NCBI RefSeq assembly: GCF_002994745.2
Contig: NC_037091.1
Span: 32,738,612 to 32,802,611, forward strand
DNA from: Rosa chinensis
Taxonomy: Eukaryota; Streptophyta; Magnoliopsida; Rosales; Rosaceae
Length of the DNA stretch: 64,000 bases
Reading direction: 5' to 3'
Positions 1 through 12,484 of this stretch are shown here, one piece after another. Numbering within the stretch: the first letter of the stretch is position 1; the number at the start of each line of letters is the position of its first letter. A model generated the notes under the pieces. The model had not been told where the DNA came from, did not search any database, and saw only the letters and a program-made list of their open reading frames with translations. The translations under genes and the position numbers were made by a program.

Positions 1-811
1 AATATATGAGTATGCTAAAGGTTTTAGTTTATAAGTTAGAAATGGGTTGTTACTTTTGTCTGTCCATGTTTTTTTTTTTCTTGGAAATCTGCAATCAACT
101 CTGTTCACACTCAATGCAGATGACAAGACTTTTTGTTCCAGTGAGGACATTATCTCTTACATATGGATGCTCAAGTAAATTTTTTGGGCTGAGCATCTGA
201 AGTTAAGAACAAACTGAAATAGTTATCAGAATATAACTTTTTTATTTTTGTCAACTTCTCAGGTTGGAGTTATAGACTATATATGTGTGTGTATATATAC
301 ACACACACACACTCTTTTCTTGGACGAATTATATATACACACACACTCTTTTTAATTATGCTTTCAGCCTTCCGGTTTGATTGAAGTCCAAATCTTATTG
401 TCACGAAAACTTTACTGCATGTATTAGTATAATTTGTTCTTATTTTTCTCTTATTTTAGTTCATGTCTATTCTATTTAGATCAAGTAACGAATTTACAAG
501 TAGGGGGAGTACATGAGTAAATGTCAATATGATTCATATTTGAAGTAGGAATCTCCAAGCGCATGTAAATTTTATGCTTGCAACAGTTTTGTGACTTTTT
601 GATATATTGTCCTACTAAAGAGATCAGGTAGAAAATGTATTTTATATAATTTCAATTTCAACTAGGGTTTGCTCTTAAAATAGTGATATCCTTAAGATAT
701 TCGAGAAAACTAAGTTTTACATTTACTGTCTTTCAGTAGAAAAAAAAAAGTCCTGCGAGTACATGGTATTTCACCCAAGGTCCTAACTGGTCCCGTAACC
801 AAACCGGTCTA
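1..811. other. Upstream flank of the GTF3C2-like gene
   Basis: AT-rich sequence with no supported gene. It holds a TA/CA dinucleotide microsatellite around 281-348 and an A-run near 739. The last hundred bases before 884 should be core promoter and 5' UTR of the downstream gene. I see no confident TATA box that would fix the transcription start. Confidence 0.5.
281..348. repeat. TA/TG/CA microsatellite
   Basis: Alternating TATA, TGTG and CACA runs in two blocks (about 281-314 and 329-348) separated by a short unique spacer that itself ends in the same repeat. Simple-sequence repeat, likely length-variable. Confidence 0.8.
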
Positions 812-823
812 GGGTTCGAACCC
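812..823 (+). promoter_or_regulatory. Isolated Pol III B-box palindrome (TFIIIC site)
   Basis: The 12-mer GGGTTCGAACCC is a perfect palindrome and contains the tRNA-gene B-box consensus GGTTCGANNCC. No matching A-box or tRNA cloverleaf surrounds it, so it is not a tRNA gene. It lies 60 nt before the ATG of a gene for a TFIIIC-subunit homologue. It may be a stand-alone TFIIIC binding site (compare yeast ETC loci) or a leftover of a tRNA-derived SINE. Confidence 0.5.
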
Positions 824-883
824 CGATCCCCTGAAACAAAGAGTAAAAGCTAAACTCTTCGTCAAAGAAGAAGAGAGACAGAT

Positions 884-3800
884 ATGAATGAAGAGGAAGT
901 GGAACCTCCACTCGGGGTTCTATTGGGTCGAAAGCGCGGGAAAACGAAGTCCGCCAAGAGAGCAAGCCAAGTAACACCGCACAGCACAGAGCCACTACAA
1001 ATCGAACCAGAGCCTGTCCCGATCGATGCGGAGCCAATTGCAATTGAGCCAGAGAACTCAAGGAATGGCGCTAGGGTTAGTGTTTCGATGTTCGATGACT
1101 CGGTGGAGAATCATTTTAGAGTCATGCACACGATTTCTGAGCTCTGTGGCGACGCCGAAGACGAGCCACTCCCGGTGAGCGACATTCAACGCTTATCATC
1201 CTCCACCACTTTCTTGAGGTAAACTAGAAGAACAGACTTTCTTCATTTTTTGGTGAATTATTGTTATCACATTGTGAAGAAACGTTGAATTTGTTATGTT
1301 GCTAATGCGTGTGGAAATAGAGCTTATGAAATTGCGTGTGATTCTTGAAGGGAATGGGCAGATTTTAAGTATGAACCTAGAGATGTTCGATTCGCTTGCG
1401 AAGCAGAAAGCTCTGATGAGGAGGATGTTGTCAGTAGGATAAACTTGCGGCAGTTTTCTTCTGCAACTGTTCCACAGGTTGCATCTTTGGTGACTTTGTA
1501 TATTGGACTATTCGCAATTTTAGAATGAAGTGTTGGAATGGCTCTTTTGATCTAACTACTTGGTTCACATATTAATGCAGAACGACGCGGGGAACACATC
1601 TTCTCCAGAGTTGAGGTACTTGATTGAGCTTAGCATTCAGTTCTATAGTTAGAACTGATTTAGTTATTTGCTTTTATGTGGGTTACTGTGACACATGACA
1701 TTTATAAGGATGCCTCAAACTTATGCTTTGTTTGAGACTTTATGCATTAAGCATGTTCTGTATGGCTTGGATGTTGAGTGGTGTGATTTGTTATGTAGGA
1801 AGAATATAATGTGACATAGTCTAAATGGTAGTAGTCCTAGAAAAATCCTATTGAAGACTGCAAATTTTACTGATGATATTATCTTCTGCAAAGAAATCAC
1901 AGGACTTTACATTTACTGAAAAAAAAAAAAAGAGTTTTATGAGATGTTTCTGACATTGCATGCTGGGTGTTCTTATAAATTCTTTAGGTGAACTTATTTG
2001 TCAAGGGTGATGGTATATTGATGTGACTCAATTAAACAGAGTTGAGGGAGGTTCGAAGAGCAGACAATGATTGTCTTTAGTAGTGTTTGTTTGATCAACT
2101 CATCTCCTGCTTAGATCTGGGATGTTCTGGGTTCATGAGTTGAGCTGTAAACATGCTCTTTATAGTTCCTCATTAAAATTTTCGTACCCAACTAGGAGGA
2201 AACTTCAGTGTTAAAATGAACAGCAAAATTGCTAAGTTAAGCCGTGTTAGGATGATGAAGCATTTAGAAAACTTGTATGACCTTTGTCCTTTCTCCAAAT
2301 TTGCTCGCATTTCTTATTTTGATACTTATCTGGTATTCCCTCCAATTTTCACTGTCCTAGTATGTTTTTGCCCTTTTTTTTTTGGCAAGGTTTAAGTTTA
2401 TTTATGCTCCTGATATCCAGGGCTTTCTCAATTGTATTCATTCTTTTGCATGTTGGTACTCAACTGTGCAAATAAATTTTTGATTGTGGATTTGGCACTC
2501 GTTAATATTTGTCATCTTACCTGTAGTTTCTTCAAAGATATAGTCTAACTTGTAATTTGTGGCATCATTAATATTATGATATAGGGAGACAATGAATTGC
2601 ATATGGGGATAGTTTATATGTTTCTATGTTTCAGTTTATTGTTTCTGCTTTTCGGGAGATGGTTGCTCTGTTAGTCTTGTATACATTTTTTTTCTTTCAG
2701 TATTACCTAAAAATATGGTGATACGTGCCTTAAAATGTTTATTCTATGCTTTCCTGCAGACAAGACTATGTGATGTATGTTGGAGGGCCTGTTTGGGCAT
2801 TGGATTGGTGTCCTAGAGTTCATGAAAGTCACGACCGTCATGCAAAGTGCGAGGTATGTGATTTTCAATCTTCTTCCTTATTTTGCTAGTAGCTATGTCC
2901 TTTAATTTAGTTTACTTCTCACCAAAGGAAGTCTTATTCAATGGGCTTTGCTTGTTTACGAGGTTATGTATGACATTAAAATACTTGATCATGAGTCACA
3001 TTCCAAATAGTAATTCTCTATATATGTCCTCCATGAAATTTTCCACCATTGAGACATGTAACAGATTCCTTGAGAATGTTCAGTGCCTCGTTTTTATTGG
3101 CCTTTTGCATTTTGGTTTTCAGCAATATATTGATGTTCACCCAGCTTCCCTTGGCAATATTGCTCTTGTAGGATGAGAAGATTATAAGATGAATCTTAGT
3201 ATGGTTTCTTATCAAGTGGCTTTTGTCAGTTTAATATCTTATTTTACTTCGTTAGATTCACATAATTTCCTACAAGGTTAGAGGCCCAAAGCCAGTGTAT
3301 GTGTGTGTGTGTGTATATTTGCTTATGATTTAAACAATGAATCTGACAAAAAGAAAAAAATTAAAGTAATGAATACTAAAAGTTTGTAAAAAATGTATCC
3401 AAATGTCATGTGGGAGATCATTCCATTTCCTCTTTTCCAATATATATACATATGTGTGTGTGTGAAACTTTAGGTACTCTCTTTTATCTTGGGTCTATAA
3501 GTGGGATTACTGTTGATTTTCACTAATCAAATACATATCTAGAAACTATGTTCTATATTAATAAGCTGACCTTTGTTTTTTGCTTTTCATAATACATGAG
3601 GCATTTGCTTTTATCAATATAGTTGAAAGTTTCAGTGATTGCTTTTGTTATTTTGAGTAAGATCTGTGAAATTTGTGCGGTGGTACTAGCTTGAGAAGTT
3701 TTCCATATTACAATTATTTCATCGTTTTATGACATCTGCCTCCTACTTTTCAGTTTATTGCCATTGCTGCTCATCCCCCTGGATCTTCTTATCACAAGTT

Positions 3801-6800
3801 AGGTGAGCCACTTACTGGCAGAGGTGCCATTCAGATATGGTGTCTTCTAAATGCTAGTGTAAATGATGAAGGTGTTCCTATAGGAGACAAACCAAAAGGA
3901 GGAAATAAAAGGAGTGGAGCCACAGAAAAATGCACTGAACAAAAAAGGGGAAGACCCAGAAAGAAGCCATTAGAAGAATCTGTTGGCAAAGAGGCCACAG
4001 AAGAAAAACTGTCTGAGCCAAAAAGGCCGAGAGGAAGACCTAGAAAGAAGCCAATAGAAGAATCTATTGACAAAGAGGCCAAAGAAGAGAAATCAACTCA
4101 ACCAAAGAGGCCTAGAGGAAGACCTAGAAATAAATTAATAGAAGAATCTGTTGACAACTTGGATGGGAGAACCAATTGTGATGAGGTTCTTGCTATTGAT
4201 TATCCAAAGGAATCATCTGAGTTGCATTCTATGGATTGTCTTCCTGCAAATACTCAAGGAAATTTTGTACAAGAATATCATGGCAAAAAGCAACTAAGCT
4301 ATGGGCAGAGTCAACCGAAGAAGCCTAGAGGAAGACCCAGAAAGAAGCCAATAAAAGAACCTGTTGACAATTTAGATGGGGGCAACAATAATTTTGAGGT
4401 TCTTGCTATTGAATACCAAAAGGAATCACTGGAGTTGCATTCTACGGATTGTCTTCTTGCAAATACTCAAGTGGACGCTGTACAAGAAACAAGTTACAAG
4501 CAGACTCGATCAAAGAGGCCTAGAGGAATACATGGAAAGAAGCCAATAGAAGAATCTGTTGAAAACTTGGATGACAGCAGCAATACGGGTGAGGCTCTTG
4601 ATGATCAATATCCAAAGGAATTATTGGAGTTGGAGGGCAGGGATTGCGCTCCTGAAAATACTCAAGGAGATGAGGTACAAGATGATAGTGGTAAGAAAAG
4701 AAAAACGTACAGAAAGACTCGAGCAAAGATTCCTAGAGAAAAACCTGGGGAGAAGCTAGTAGAATATTCTGTTGATAACTTGCATGGGAGCAGCCATTAT
4801 GCGGAGGCTCTTGGAGTCCAATATCTCAAGGAAACATCAGAGTTGCATGCTATGAATTGTGTTCCTGCATTTACTCAGGCGCATGATGTACAAGAAGCTC
4901 TTAATGAAAAACTTGAAAGTTCCGGACCGGGTCCTCAAACAAATAATAATGTTTCAAATAATGGTTATGCTGAAATTGGCTCAATTAGGTGTTCAGTTCC
5001 AAAGGATGTAGCATTGCCAAGAATCATATTCTGCCTAGCTCACCATGGAAAGGTTGCTTGGGATGTGAAATGGCGTCCTCTTAATGAACATGATTCCAGA
5101 TGCAAGCATCGAATGGGCTATCTTGCTGTTCTGTTGGGGAACGGGTCTCTGGAAGTGTAAGACATATGATTACTTCTTCAGACATGATTTCCTTTGTTTT
5201 CCAGACCTTAGGTTCCTTTATGTACTCTCTCTTTAGACCTTTGGCCTATGTCTATAGATTCTCTTCTCAGATGATTTTGCAGTCCATTTCTTTTCCTAGA
5301 GAAAATTTGAGTTGGTAACATGGGTTTAAATGCTTGAAAATGCATTATGGACATGATTTTCTTGCATCTTCAAATGAGTTGTGATTAATGATTTGTTTGG
5401 TAAGTGTATTATGTGATTGACATGGAAGGGATTAGGTAAGCATCGCGTACTAAGCCAAGTTTCAAGTTTCTTTTACAGTCAACTCTTCAAAGTGGGAGCC
5501 AAAACTCAGGCAATGTGTGAAACATACTTATCAGTTATCGACATTCCTTCTTTTTCTATTTGAAAAAGAAAATGCTGAAATAGATGAACGCTGAGTTATG
5601 GTAGTATGAATGAGACGTTTGAATAATGAATTTTGATGAGGAGCAGGCAAAGTGGGCAATATGAGCTATAGTACTTAGTATCAAAATATAGTAAATCTGG
5701 AGCACTTATATAAATCTACTTGCAGGCTGAAACATGTAGTATAACATGTGTTTGATATTCATACGTTTGTGGGGTTCACACTTTAAGCTGCTATACTGAC
5801 AATTGTTTTTGTGTTCTACTATCTGGTGATACTTATCTTGAACTGATCAACTGCAGGTGGGAGGTTCCTGTTCCTCGTGCAATTGAAGTTATTTATTCTT
5901 CTTCATCTGGAGAGGGCACTGATCCTCGCTTTGTAAAATTGGCACCAGTATTTAGATGCTCAATGTTGAAGTCTGGTGACAAAAAAAGGTACACAGGATT
6001 ACTGGATATATTCTACTTTTTGACAATGATTTGGAAGCATACTGATATGGGAAAAAAAAAATGGGTTGACCTGCAATTAAAAGCATCATTTACAAGTTTT
6101 TGATATCATACAAAAGCTTCCCGAACATCATAAAAGGAGAATGAAATTCACACTCCCTAATTTACAATCCACATTCCTTTCCTTTTTTGGTTGAAGTTCT
6201 TACCAAAACACAAAATTTTTAGTTACCAAAAAAATGCAGTGTGGATTGTAAATGAGGTGTGTGAATTTCACTCCCCTCATGAAAGGGGTTCCCAAAGGCA
6301 TGATATAATGGAGATTTTTTCATTTGATTTGTACGCTGAATTCATGCGGCCAATCTTGTTGAATTGTCATTGCACTGGTCTCTCTTCTGACCATGTAATG
6401 TACTTTATATCTTTCATTGGTCAATTAAAATTCCATTGTTTTGTTGAACAGCATCCCTCTTACTGTGGAATGGTCAGCTTCACCACCTCACGATTACTTA
6501 ATTGCCGGATGCCATGATGGAACTGTAACTCTTCCTGCACCTTGTCATTGTTGTTCAATGTTCTGCTCGAATATTTAGCATGCTTTTGTAGAGTTTCCAA
6601 TAATGATTTATGTTGAATTCATAAAGGGTTTTGATAGAAAGAAAGACTCAATGTTCAACAAATTTCTATATTATGCAGTCTCTGCTTCAGCCCATTAAGT
6701 TGGAAGAATTATTCTTGTTTCTTTTTATTTTCCCCATTATTTTATTTCCTTATTTTCATTTGTGGTATCATAGCTAAAGAAGTCTGCCATTAATTCAGGT

Positions 6801-9800
6801 TGCTATGTGGAAGTTTTCCGCTAGTAATGTATCTCAAGGTAATGCTAAGGTGGCACCTTTTTTTTTTTTTTTTGAATATGAAAACAAAAATAATATAGAT
6901 GGCTTGGAGTTATGCTATAAAAGTGATAAACAAGTAAATAAAGAAGGCAGCTTTCTTCTTCTACAGATACAAGGCCTTTACTTTGTTTCAGCGCAGATAC
7001 AAATCCTATTAGGGCGCTCTCTTGGGCCCCAGCTCAAAGGTTAGCTATGTTAAAAGTCAAATTTGTCTTTCTTCCTATGGTCGGCCCATAATACTCTGGT
7101 TTTTTAAATTGGGGCACAGATTTATCATGCAGTCAAAGATATGACTACTTGAGATGTTCTCATTGGTTTTATTAATTCTCTCATTAAAGCAACTATCTGT
7201 AACTTTCAGCAATTCAGACAATGCAAATGTTATAGCTACTGCTGGACATGGAGGCCTAAAATTTTGGGACCTACGGTAAGTATTATGGTTTGTTTTTGCT
7301 TCCATTATTTTCTACATTCTGCTCCTTTACTTTTGGCTTACTAGGGTTTGAGTAAACACATAATTAAAATTGGAAGATGTTCCACACTAAAATGTCTGAA
7401 TATTTCTACCAAAAGAAAAAGCTTGAATCATTAGGTTATGCAGACTGCTTAATGGGGTTCACATGACAGTAGAGGAGAGAAAAGTACCTCAGTTTCTTAG
7501 TGTGTGCGCGGGCTTTTTTTCCCCCCTCGTGAGAAGCATCATAAAACTAAGGCATTCCTCATTTGTTTTGATATTTTCAAACAATGGGCCATTAAAATTG
7601 CATTTCATACTAAGAACTATAACTCTTGGTGTTGCAGTGATCCATTCCGTCCCTTGTGGGACATCGATCATATACCAAGGTTCATATATAGTCTGGATTG
7701 GATTCCAGATCCAAGGTACTCCATGATCTTAGTGTTGTTGGCATAAATCTTGTTGGTTTTGTGTGTGTGTCAAGTGTCAACTCAGTGAAAGTTTGTGTTT
7801 TGTTTTTCAGGTGTGTTCTTCTCTCCTTTGATGATGGAACAATGAGACTTCTCAGCTTGACAAAGGCTGCCTCTGATGCCCCTGTAACAGGAAAACCCTT
7901 TGCTGGAACAAAACAACAGGGCCTGCACAATCTTGGTTGTTTGCCTTTTGCTATCTGGAGTGTTCAAGTATCAAGACTAACAGGTCTTACTTCTGCTTAC
8001 TTCTGCTTAGTTATGTGCTGTGGTAATTCAGCTGATCAAATATGTGTGCACATATATTGCTTAATCAGAGTTAACATTTGAGTGTAAATATCATTATAGC
8101 CTAATGGCAAATGGCTTTACCATCTCATACCTGGTGCTGAGATCAGTTGAAAGAGGCGACTATGAAACACTACTTAGTACACTTGGCTTTTCCATCTCGA
8201 AACAAACTACGTCCTTTTAAAAAAATAAAAAAGGAAAAAAAAGAAAAGAAAAATGAAATAGAATAGTATCTGAATAGGTTATAGTATTTAAGGGCTTCAG
8301 TCTCTTGACTGCTGCTTCACATAACATTGCTGTATATATGGAGTAGTGTGGTTCTATTTTTGAATACCTAAAAATCTCCTCAACTGATTGGCCTCTTGCC
8401 AAACCCTACAATCTTCAGGAGTCAGGAAACTCTAGCAAATAGCTAGGTAGGTTCCATGAGGGGTCTGAACCTCAAACCACATGGAAACGCTACCTGCTAA
8501 TCCCCCTCATTGGTCTTGTGAGGTACTGTGTGGTCCTTTGTTCTGCATCTCCTTGCTTGGAAACTGTATAGGAATGCAAATTGTTAGTTTGTTTCTGAAA
8601 TTGTGTATTATGAAGTTTCCTCTTTATAATCCAGCCACCTGTCAACAAAGAATTATAAATTATGACCTTAAATTTCTGTACTTGGGTGATATACCTGTAT
8701 AACATCTCAGACCACATTTTTCAATATACATTAAATGAAAAACTCCACCGTCATATTGTAGGTATGGTTGCATATTGTGGTGCAGATGGAACTGTTCTGC
8801 GCTTCCAAGTGAGTTTTTAACTTCATTTACTGATATCAATTTTATCAGATTTCTTCTTTTCATATTGGTTGTTGATACACTTTTAAAGTTACTTTTCATT
8901 GCCCAGTAAGAAATTTTGATTTCTAGATATATAATAACACCAATAGGCATTATGGTTGGAGGATAGGGCCATCAAGCAATTTTTCTAGGTATTTCAACCA
9001 ATAGGTTTACTAAATTTTGTTGTGGAGAGTGGGGATATTTTTGGAATATATGAATGGAGCTTTTCCATTGATGTGGTCATGATATTTCCTTGGATTTTAA
9101 TGGTGAGTCACATTAACAATGAATTAAGCAGGCATTCATAACTTGAGGCCTCCTTTATAAATGAGACTCATTCGGATATGATACACAAGAACTGCATGCT
9201 GTTTATGTTTTAATTTTGATGCGTTGATACTCAGCTTACGTCCAATGCTGTGGAGAAAGATGCTACGCGAAACCGGGCCCCACATTTTCTGTGCGTGTCA
9301 CTAACTGAAGAGGACTCTGTTGTGACCATCAATACCCCAGTACCATATAATCCTTTCCCGTTGAAAACATCTCGTAAAGCTGAGCCAAACAAAGTGAAGA
9401 GAGAACATGATAAGATGACAACTACATCACAAGATCAAGTTTTAGGTAAAGCTTTGTTAGTGACGTGAGCCTACATTTCCTTTAGCCGCCATATGTTCTT
9501 TCTTATCTTTCTGTTACAATGTTCATTAAATTGTCTCTTGTTGCAGCTCTTTGTTACGGTGATGATCCGGGTATTGAATTAGAATCTGGGAAAGAAGCAG
9601 CATCTCTTAGAAGCAAAACACTCAAATCTGCGGATGACCAAGCATTAGTATGCATGGATCAAGAGCCATTTAATACCCAAGACGAAGAAATTGGAGAAAA
9701 GGGTACATCTCTTAAAGGAGTTGTAAAACAGAAATCCAAGTCTAGTAAGAAAAATACAGAGGATGAACAAGAACCGGAAGGCAGAGATGAAGAGCTGATT

Positions 9801-9992
9801 AATACGCAGAGAGAAAAAACTGGGACCGAGTATGAAGTTTTTCCTTCCAAGCAAGTAGCAATGCACCGAGTGAGATGGAACACGAACAAGGGTAGTGAGA
9901 GATGGTTATGCTATGGAGGGGCAGCTGGAATAGTACGTTGCCAAGAGATTGTTTTGTCTGACATTGATATGAAATGGGCAAGGAAGAAATGA
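884..9992 (+). CDS. GTF3C2-like WD40/AT-hook protein (TFIIIC subunit homologue)
   Basis: Fifteen exons: 884-1218, 1351-1477, 1581-1615, 2760-2853, 3754-5156, 5857-5988, 6452-6524, 6799-6838, 6967-7039, 7210-7275, 7638-7715, 7811-7983, 8762-8808, 9235-9445, 9547-9992. All junctions are GT-AG and the sum, 3333 nt, gives 1110 residues. The acidic, basic-spotted N-terminus leads into WD40-like blades (for example ALDWCP near residue 180, then IQIWCLL, GSLEVWEVP, GTVAMWKF, GLKFWDLR, GTMRLLSL, GTVLRFQL). Exon 5 carries a long insertion with four good AT-hooks (core RGRPRK/N) near residues 262, 290, 318 and 389 plus degenerate copies. The C-terminal exon is hydrophilic and ends KWARKK. Family knowledge: human GTF3C2 and yeast Tfc6 are WD40 subunits of TFIIIC that help bind the B-box of tRNA genes in the nucleus. 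The plant members are usually listed as AT-hook/transducin proteins. The TFIIIC role is inferred from homology. Confidence 0.88.
2198..2812 (+). repeat. Segment duplicated at 11688-12315 (intron 3 to exon 4)
   Basis: About 615 bp spanning the end of intron 3 and the first 53 nt of exon 4 of the GTF3C2-like gene recur nearly unchanged at 11688-12315 in the same orientation. Because this copy contains a spliced, in-frame exon part it is the likely source. The homology begins around GAAACTTCAG and ends just after GGCATTGGAT. Confidence 0.9.
6137..6275. mobile_element. Small MITE in intron 6
   Basis: About 140 bp with terminal inverted repeats of roughly 38 bp. The left arm reads GAATGAAATTCACACTCCCT and continues to about 6175. 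The right arm, about 6238-6275, is its imperfect reverse complement. The weaker flanks (TTCCCGAACATCAT and ATGAAAGGGGTTCCC) may extend the inverted repeat. Target duplication not resolved. Confidence 0.6.
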
Positions 9993-11168
9993 GAAACCAT
10001 GTTTTCTGTAGCTTCTTGATTCTTCTGACACCATGACGACAGAGTTAATTGGGGATGTATATAGATTAGAATTGCGCGTTGATATTGACTTCCTGCATGT
10101 GTAAATGAATGTAGATTTGTAATTCTGTCTTGTTGGAAAGCTATACTCATTTTTAGGATTTTAGCGGCCACACACCTACCACCGGCGGTATGAAGCTAAA
10201 GGTAAGGTAGTTTTATCACTTCATGACTCTTTGATCTTCTTTTTGTTTCCAAAATAGAAACAAAAGAAACGATTCTAATGCACGACTTCTCTTGTGTCCA
10301 AGTTAGTATCATCGACATATTCAACCTGGGTTGGTTGGTTTGTTTGTTTTTTGGTTTTGTTTTGTTTTTTTTCAGCAAAAACGAGACCACTATATTATTT
10401 CAGACCTACAATATTACGAAGAAACCTATCATGTTGTGGCCTTTAAAATAAGCTCCCCACACATAAATCTCAAGTGTCAAGTAATTCAAATCATAAGTTT
10501 TAATCATTTCAATATTCAACTTGGATATTGAAATAACAAAAACTTATGATTTATTTTGAAAGCTATAAGTCATTTTGAAAACAAGGCAGCATTTATGAAC
10601 GGGTCGCTAGTTATGTAATAGATTCGAAGATCCAAAATCCCGGCCACCAGACTCTCAGCCTTGACTTGGACTAAAGACTTAAAACAGTCGAAGAATATCA
10701 TCACTGTTGGTTACATGTGCAGCTAGCTCTTTACTTATATCAGTGCAACAAGCCATTCACTTCTGTTTTTTGTATATTGCAATACAATGTGGATCTTACA
10801 ATATCTAGTGCTTCAGATTAAAAAAAAAAAAACAATATCTAGTGCTAGTATCGGTATCCAGTACTTGTGTTGTAGCCACAGTGGCTCAAGGAACAAACGA
10901 GGATGGTTCTGGTGTTAGGAAGGGACGTCCGATGCCCAATACCATAAATTTGATGGTCCTTTCGCACGCTCACCATCTTTTTGTGCAAATAAGATAATGT
11001 TCTATTGTCAAGACTGTGGATTGAGATCATATGACATTCAAGTAGTTTTAATTAATTGACGGTCTAACAATATAATATGTTAGATTAGTTTGCAATAGAT
11101 TGTTGTTATCCATCTTACACTATGTTAATTGTTATTGACAAGAGTGATATGACATTGTACAACTACAG
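9993..11168. other. 3' flank of GTF3C2-like gene and intergenic DNA
   Basis: Contains the 3' UTR of the preceding gene (no textbook AATAAA seen), a 29-bp-arm inverted repeat at 10488-10552, and AT-rich sequence with a small direct duplication of AACAATATCTAGTGCT near 10796 and 10831. No coding region is supported. Confidence 0.5.
10488..10552. repeat. Inverted repeat, 29-bp arms
   Basis: Arms 10488-10516 and 10524-10552 are reverse complements with few mismatches around a 7-nt spacer (AAATCATAAGTTTT against AAAACTTATGATTT). Probably a MITE remnant. It is about 500 bp past the stop codon of the GTF3C2-like gene and transcripts reading this far would fold here. Confidence 0.7.
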
Positions 11169-11687
11169 CCTTACATTGTGTACATGGGAGAACTGCCGGA
11201 ACCCGGATCCTCCACCATGGTCATGACCACAGCCGGCCATGAAAGCTTGCTCAAGGCAGCAATTGGAGAGTAAAGACCAGTTTCTTCCCACCAGTATCTA
11301 TCAATATTTCAGCGAATGCAGTTAACAAACAGTACATTCCAGTGATACAAATCTTATTGTAGATGACAAACCCTTTTCTCTAAAATCGCAGTGCCGACTT
11401 AGCCAGAGTATCCAAAATTTATACTTATGGAAAGAGCTTCAATGGCTCCGTAGCCAGATATATTGTTGCCGCATGAAGCAAAGAAACTATCAGGTGTAAT
11501 ATTACTGAACTATCTGATATATGCTAGTAGGTTATAATACCTGAACACTTCAAGGCTGAGAATTTTAAACTCTTTCTGTCCTTTGTAGATGATGATCGGG
11601 TTGTTTCAGTGTTTCCAAACGCCAAGCTCAAATTACATACAACAAGGTCATGGGATTTCCTAGGATTGCCAGGAAATACGAAGAAAC
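11169..11687 (+). pseudogene. Subtilase (cucumisin-like) propeptide fragment
   Basis: Three exon relics with correct splice borders: 11169-11269 (PYIVYMGELPEPG, then HESLLKAAIG), 11392-11493 (SKIYTYGKSFNGSVAR, then a one-base shift after which LLPHEAKKLS reads in another frame) and 11589 to about 11687 (RVVSVFPNAKLKLHTTRSWD, then FLGLP). These are hallmarks of the inhibitor I9 propeptide and the start of the peptidase domain of plant subtilisin-like serine proteases, which are secreted. The catalytic Asp/His/Ser regions are absent, no signal-peptide exon is seen upstream, and the reading frame is broken, so this is a truncated pseudogene. It stops exactly where the duplicated GTF3C2-gene segment begins. 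Confidence 0.85.
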
Positions 11688-12315
11688 GAAACTTCAGTGT
11701 TAAAATGAACAGCAAAATTGCTAAGTTGAGCAGTGTTAGGATGATGAAGCATTTAGAAAACTTGTATGACCTTCGTCCTTTCTCCAAATTTGCTCGCATT
11801 TCTTATTTTGATACTTATCTGATATTCCCTCCAATTTTCACTGTCCTAGTATGTTTTTGCCCTTTTTTGTTGGCAAGGTTTCAGTTTATTTATGCTCCTG
11901 ATATCCAGGGCTTTCTCAATTGTATTCATTCTTTTGCATGTTGGTACTCGACTGTGCAAAGAAATTTTTGATTGTGGATTTGGCACTCGTTAATATTTGT
12001 CATCTTACTTGTAGTTTCTTCAAAGATATAGTCTAACTTGTAATTTGTGGCATCATTAATATTATGATATAGGGAGACAATGAATTGCATATGGGGATAG
12101 TTTATATGTTTCTATGTTTCAGTTTATTGTTTCTGCTTTTCGGGAGATGGTTGCTCTGTTAGTCTTGTATACATTTTTTTCTTTCAGTATTACCTAAAAA
12201 TATGGTGACACGTGCCTAAAATGTTTATTCTGTGCTTTCCTCAGTTTCCTGCAGACAAGACTATGACACTATGTGATGTATGTTGGAGGGCCTGTTTGGG
12301 CATTGGATTTGTGTC
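11688..12315 (+). pseudogene. Duplicate of GTF3C2-like intron 3/exon 4 segment
   Basis: A near-identical copy of 2198-2812. It differs by scattered substitutions and two small insertions close to the exon 4 border (an extra CTCAGTTTC before the acceptor and an extra 8 nt after CAAGACTATG), which put the exon piece out of frame. No other exon of the parent gene follows. It is fused directly to the subtilase relic on its left. Confidence 0.88.
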
Positions 12316-12484
12316 GGATTAATATCAAAAATCAATCTTACAAGGTGATTGAGACCAATGAATCTCATAATAGGTTTGATACAAGCAACCAATCATAGCA
12401 AAAATCAAACCATAATAGAATTGATACAGTCAATCCTAGAAGAGGATTGCTACTAGCAACCAATCTTAGAAGAATTAGTTCATT

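Noticed and set aside
812..823. A tRNA gene around the B-box
   Set aside because: No A-box, acceptor stem or cloverleaf can be drawn in the flanking 90 bp.
783..1061. 92-codon open frame on the minus strand opposite exon 1 of the GTF3C2-like gene
   Set aside because: It is the antisense shadow of a coding exon and has no family resemblance or splice partners.
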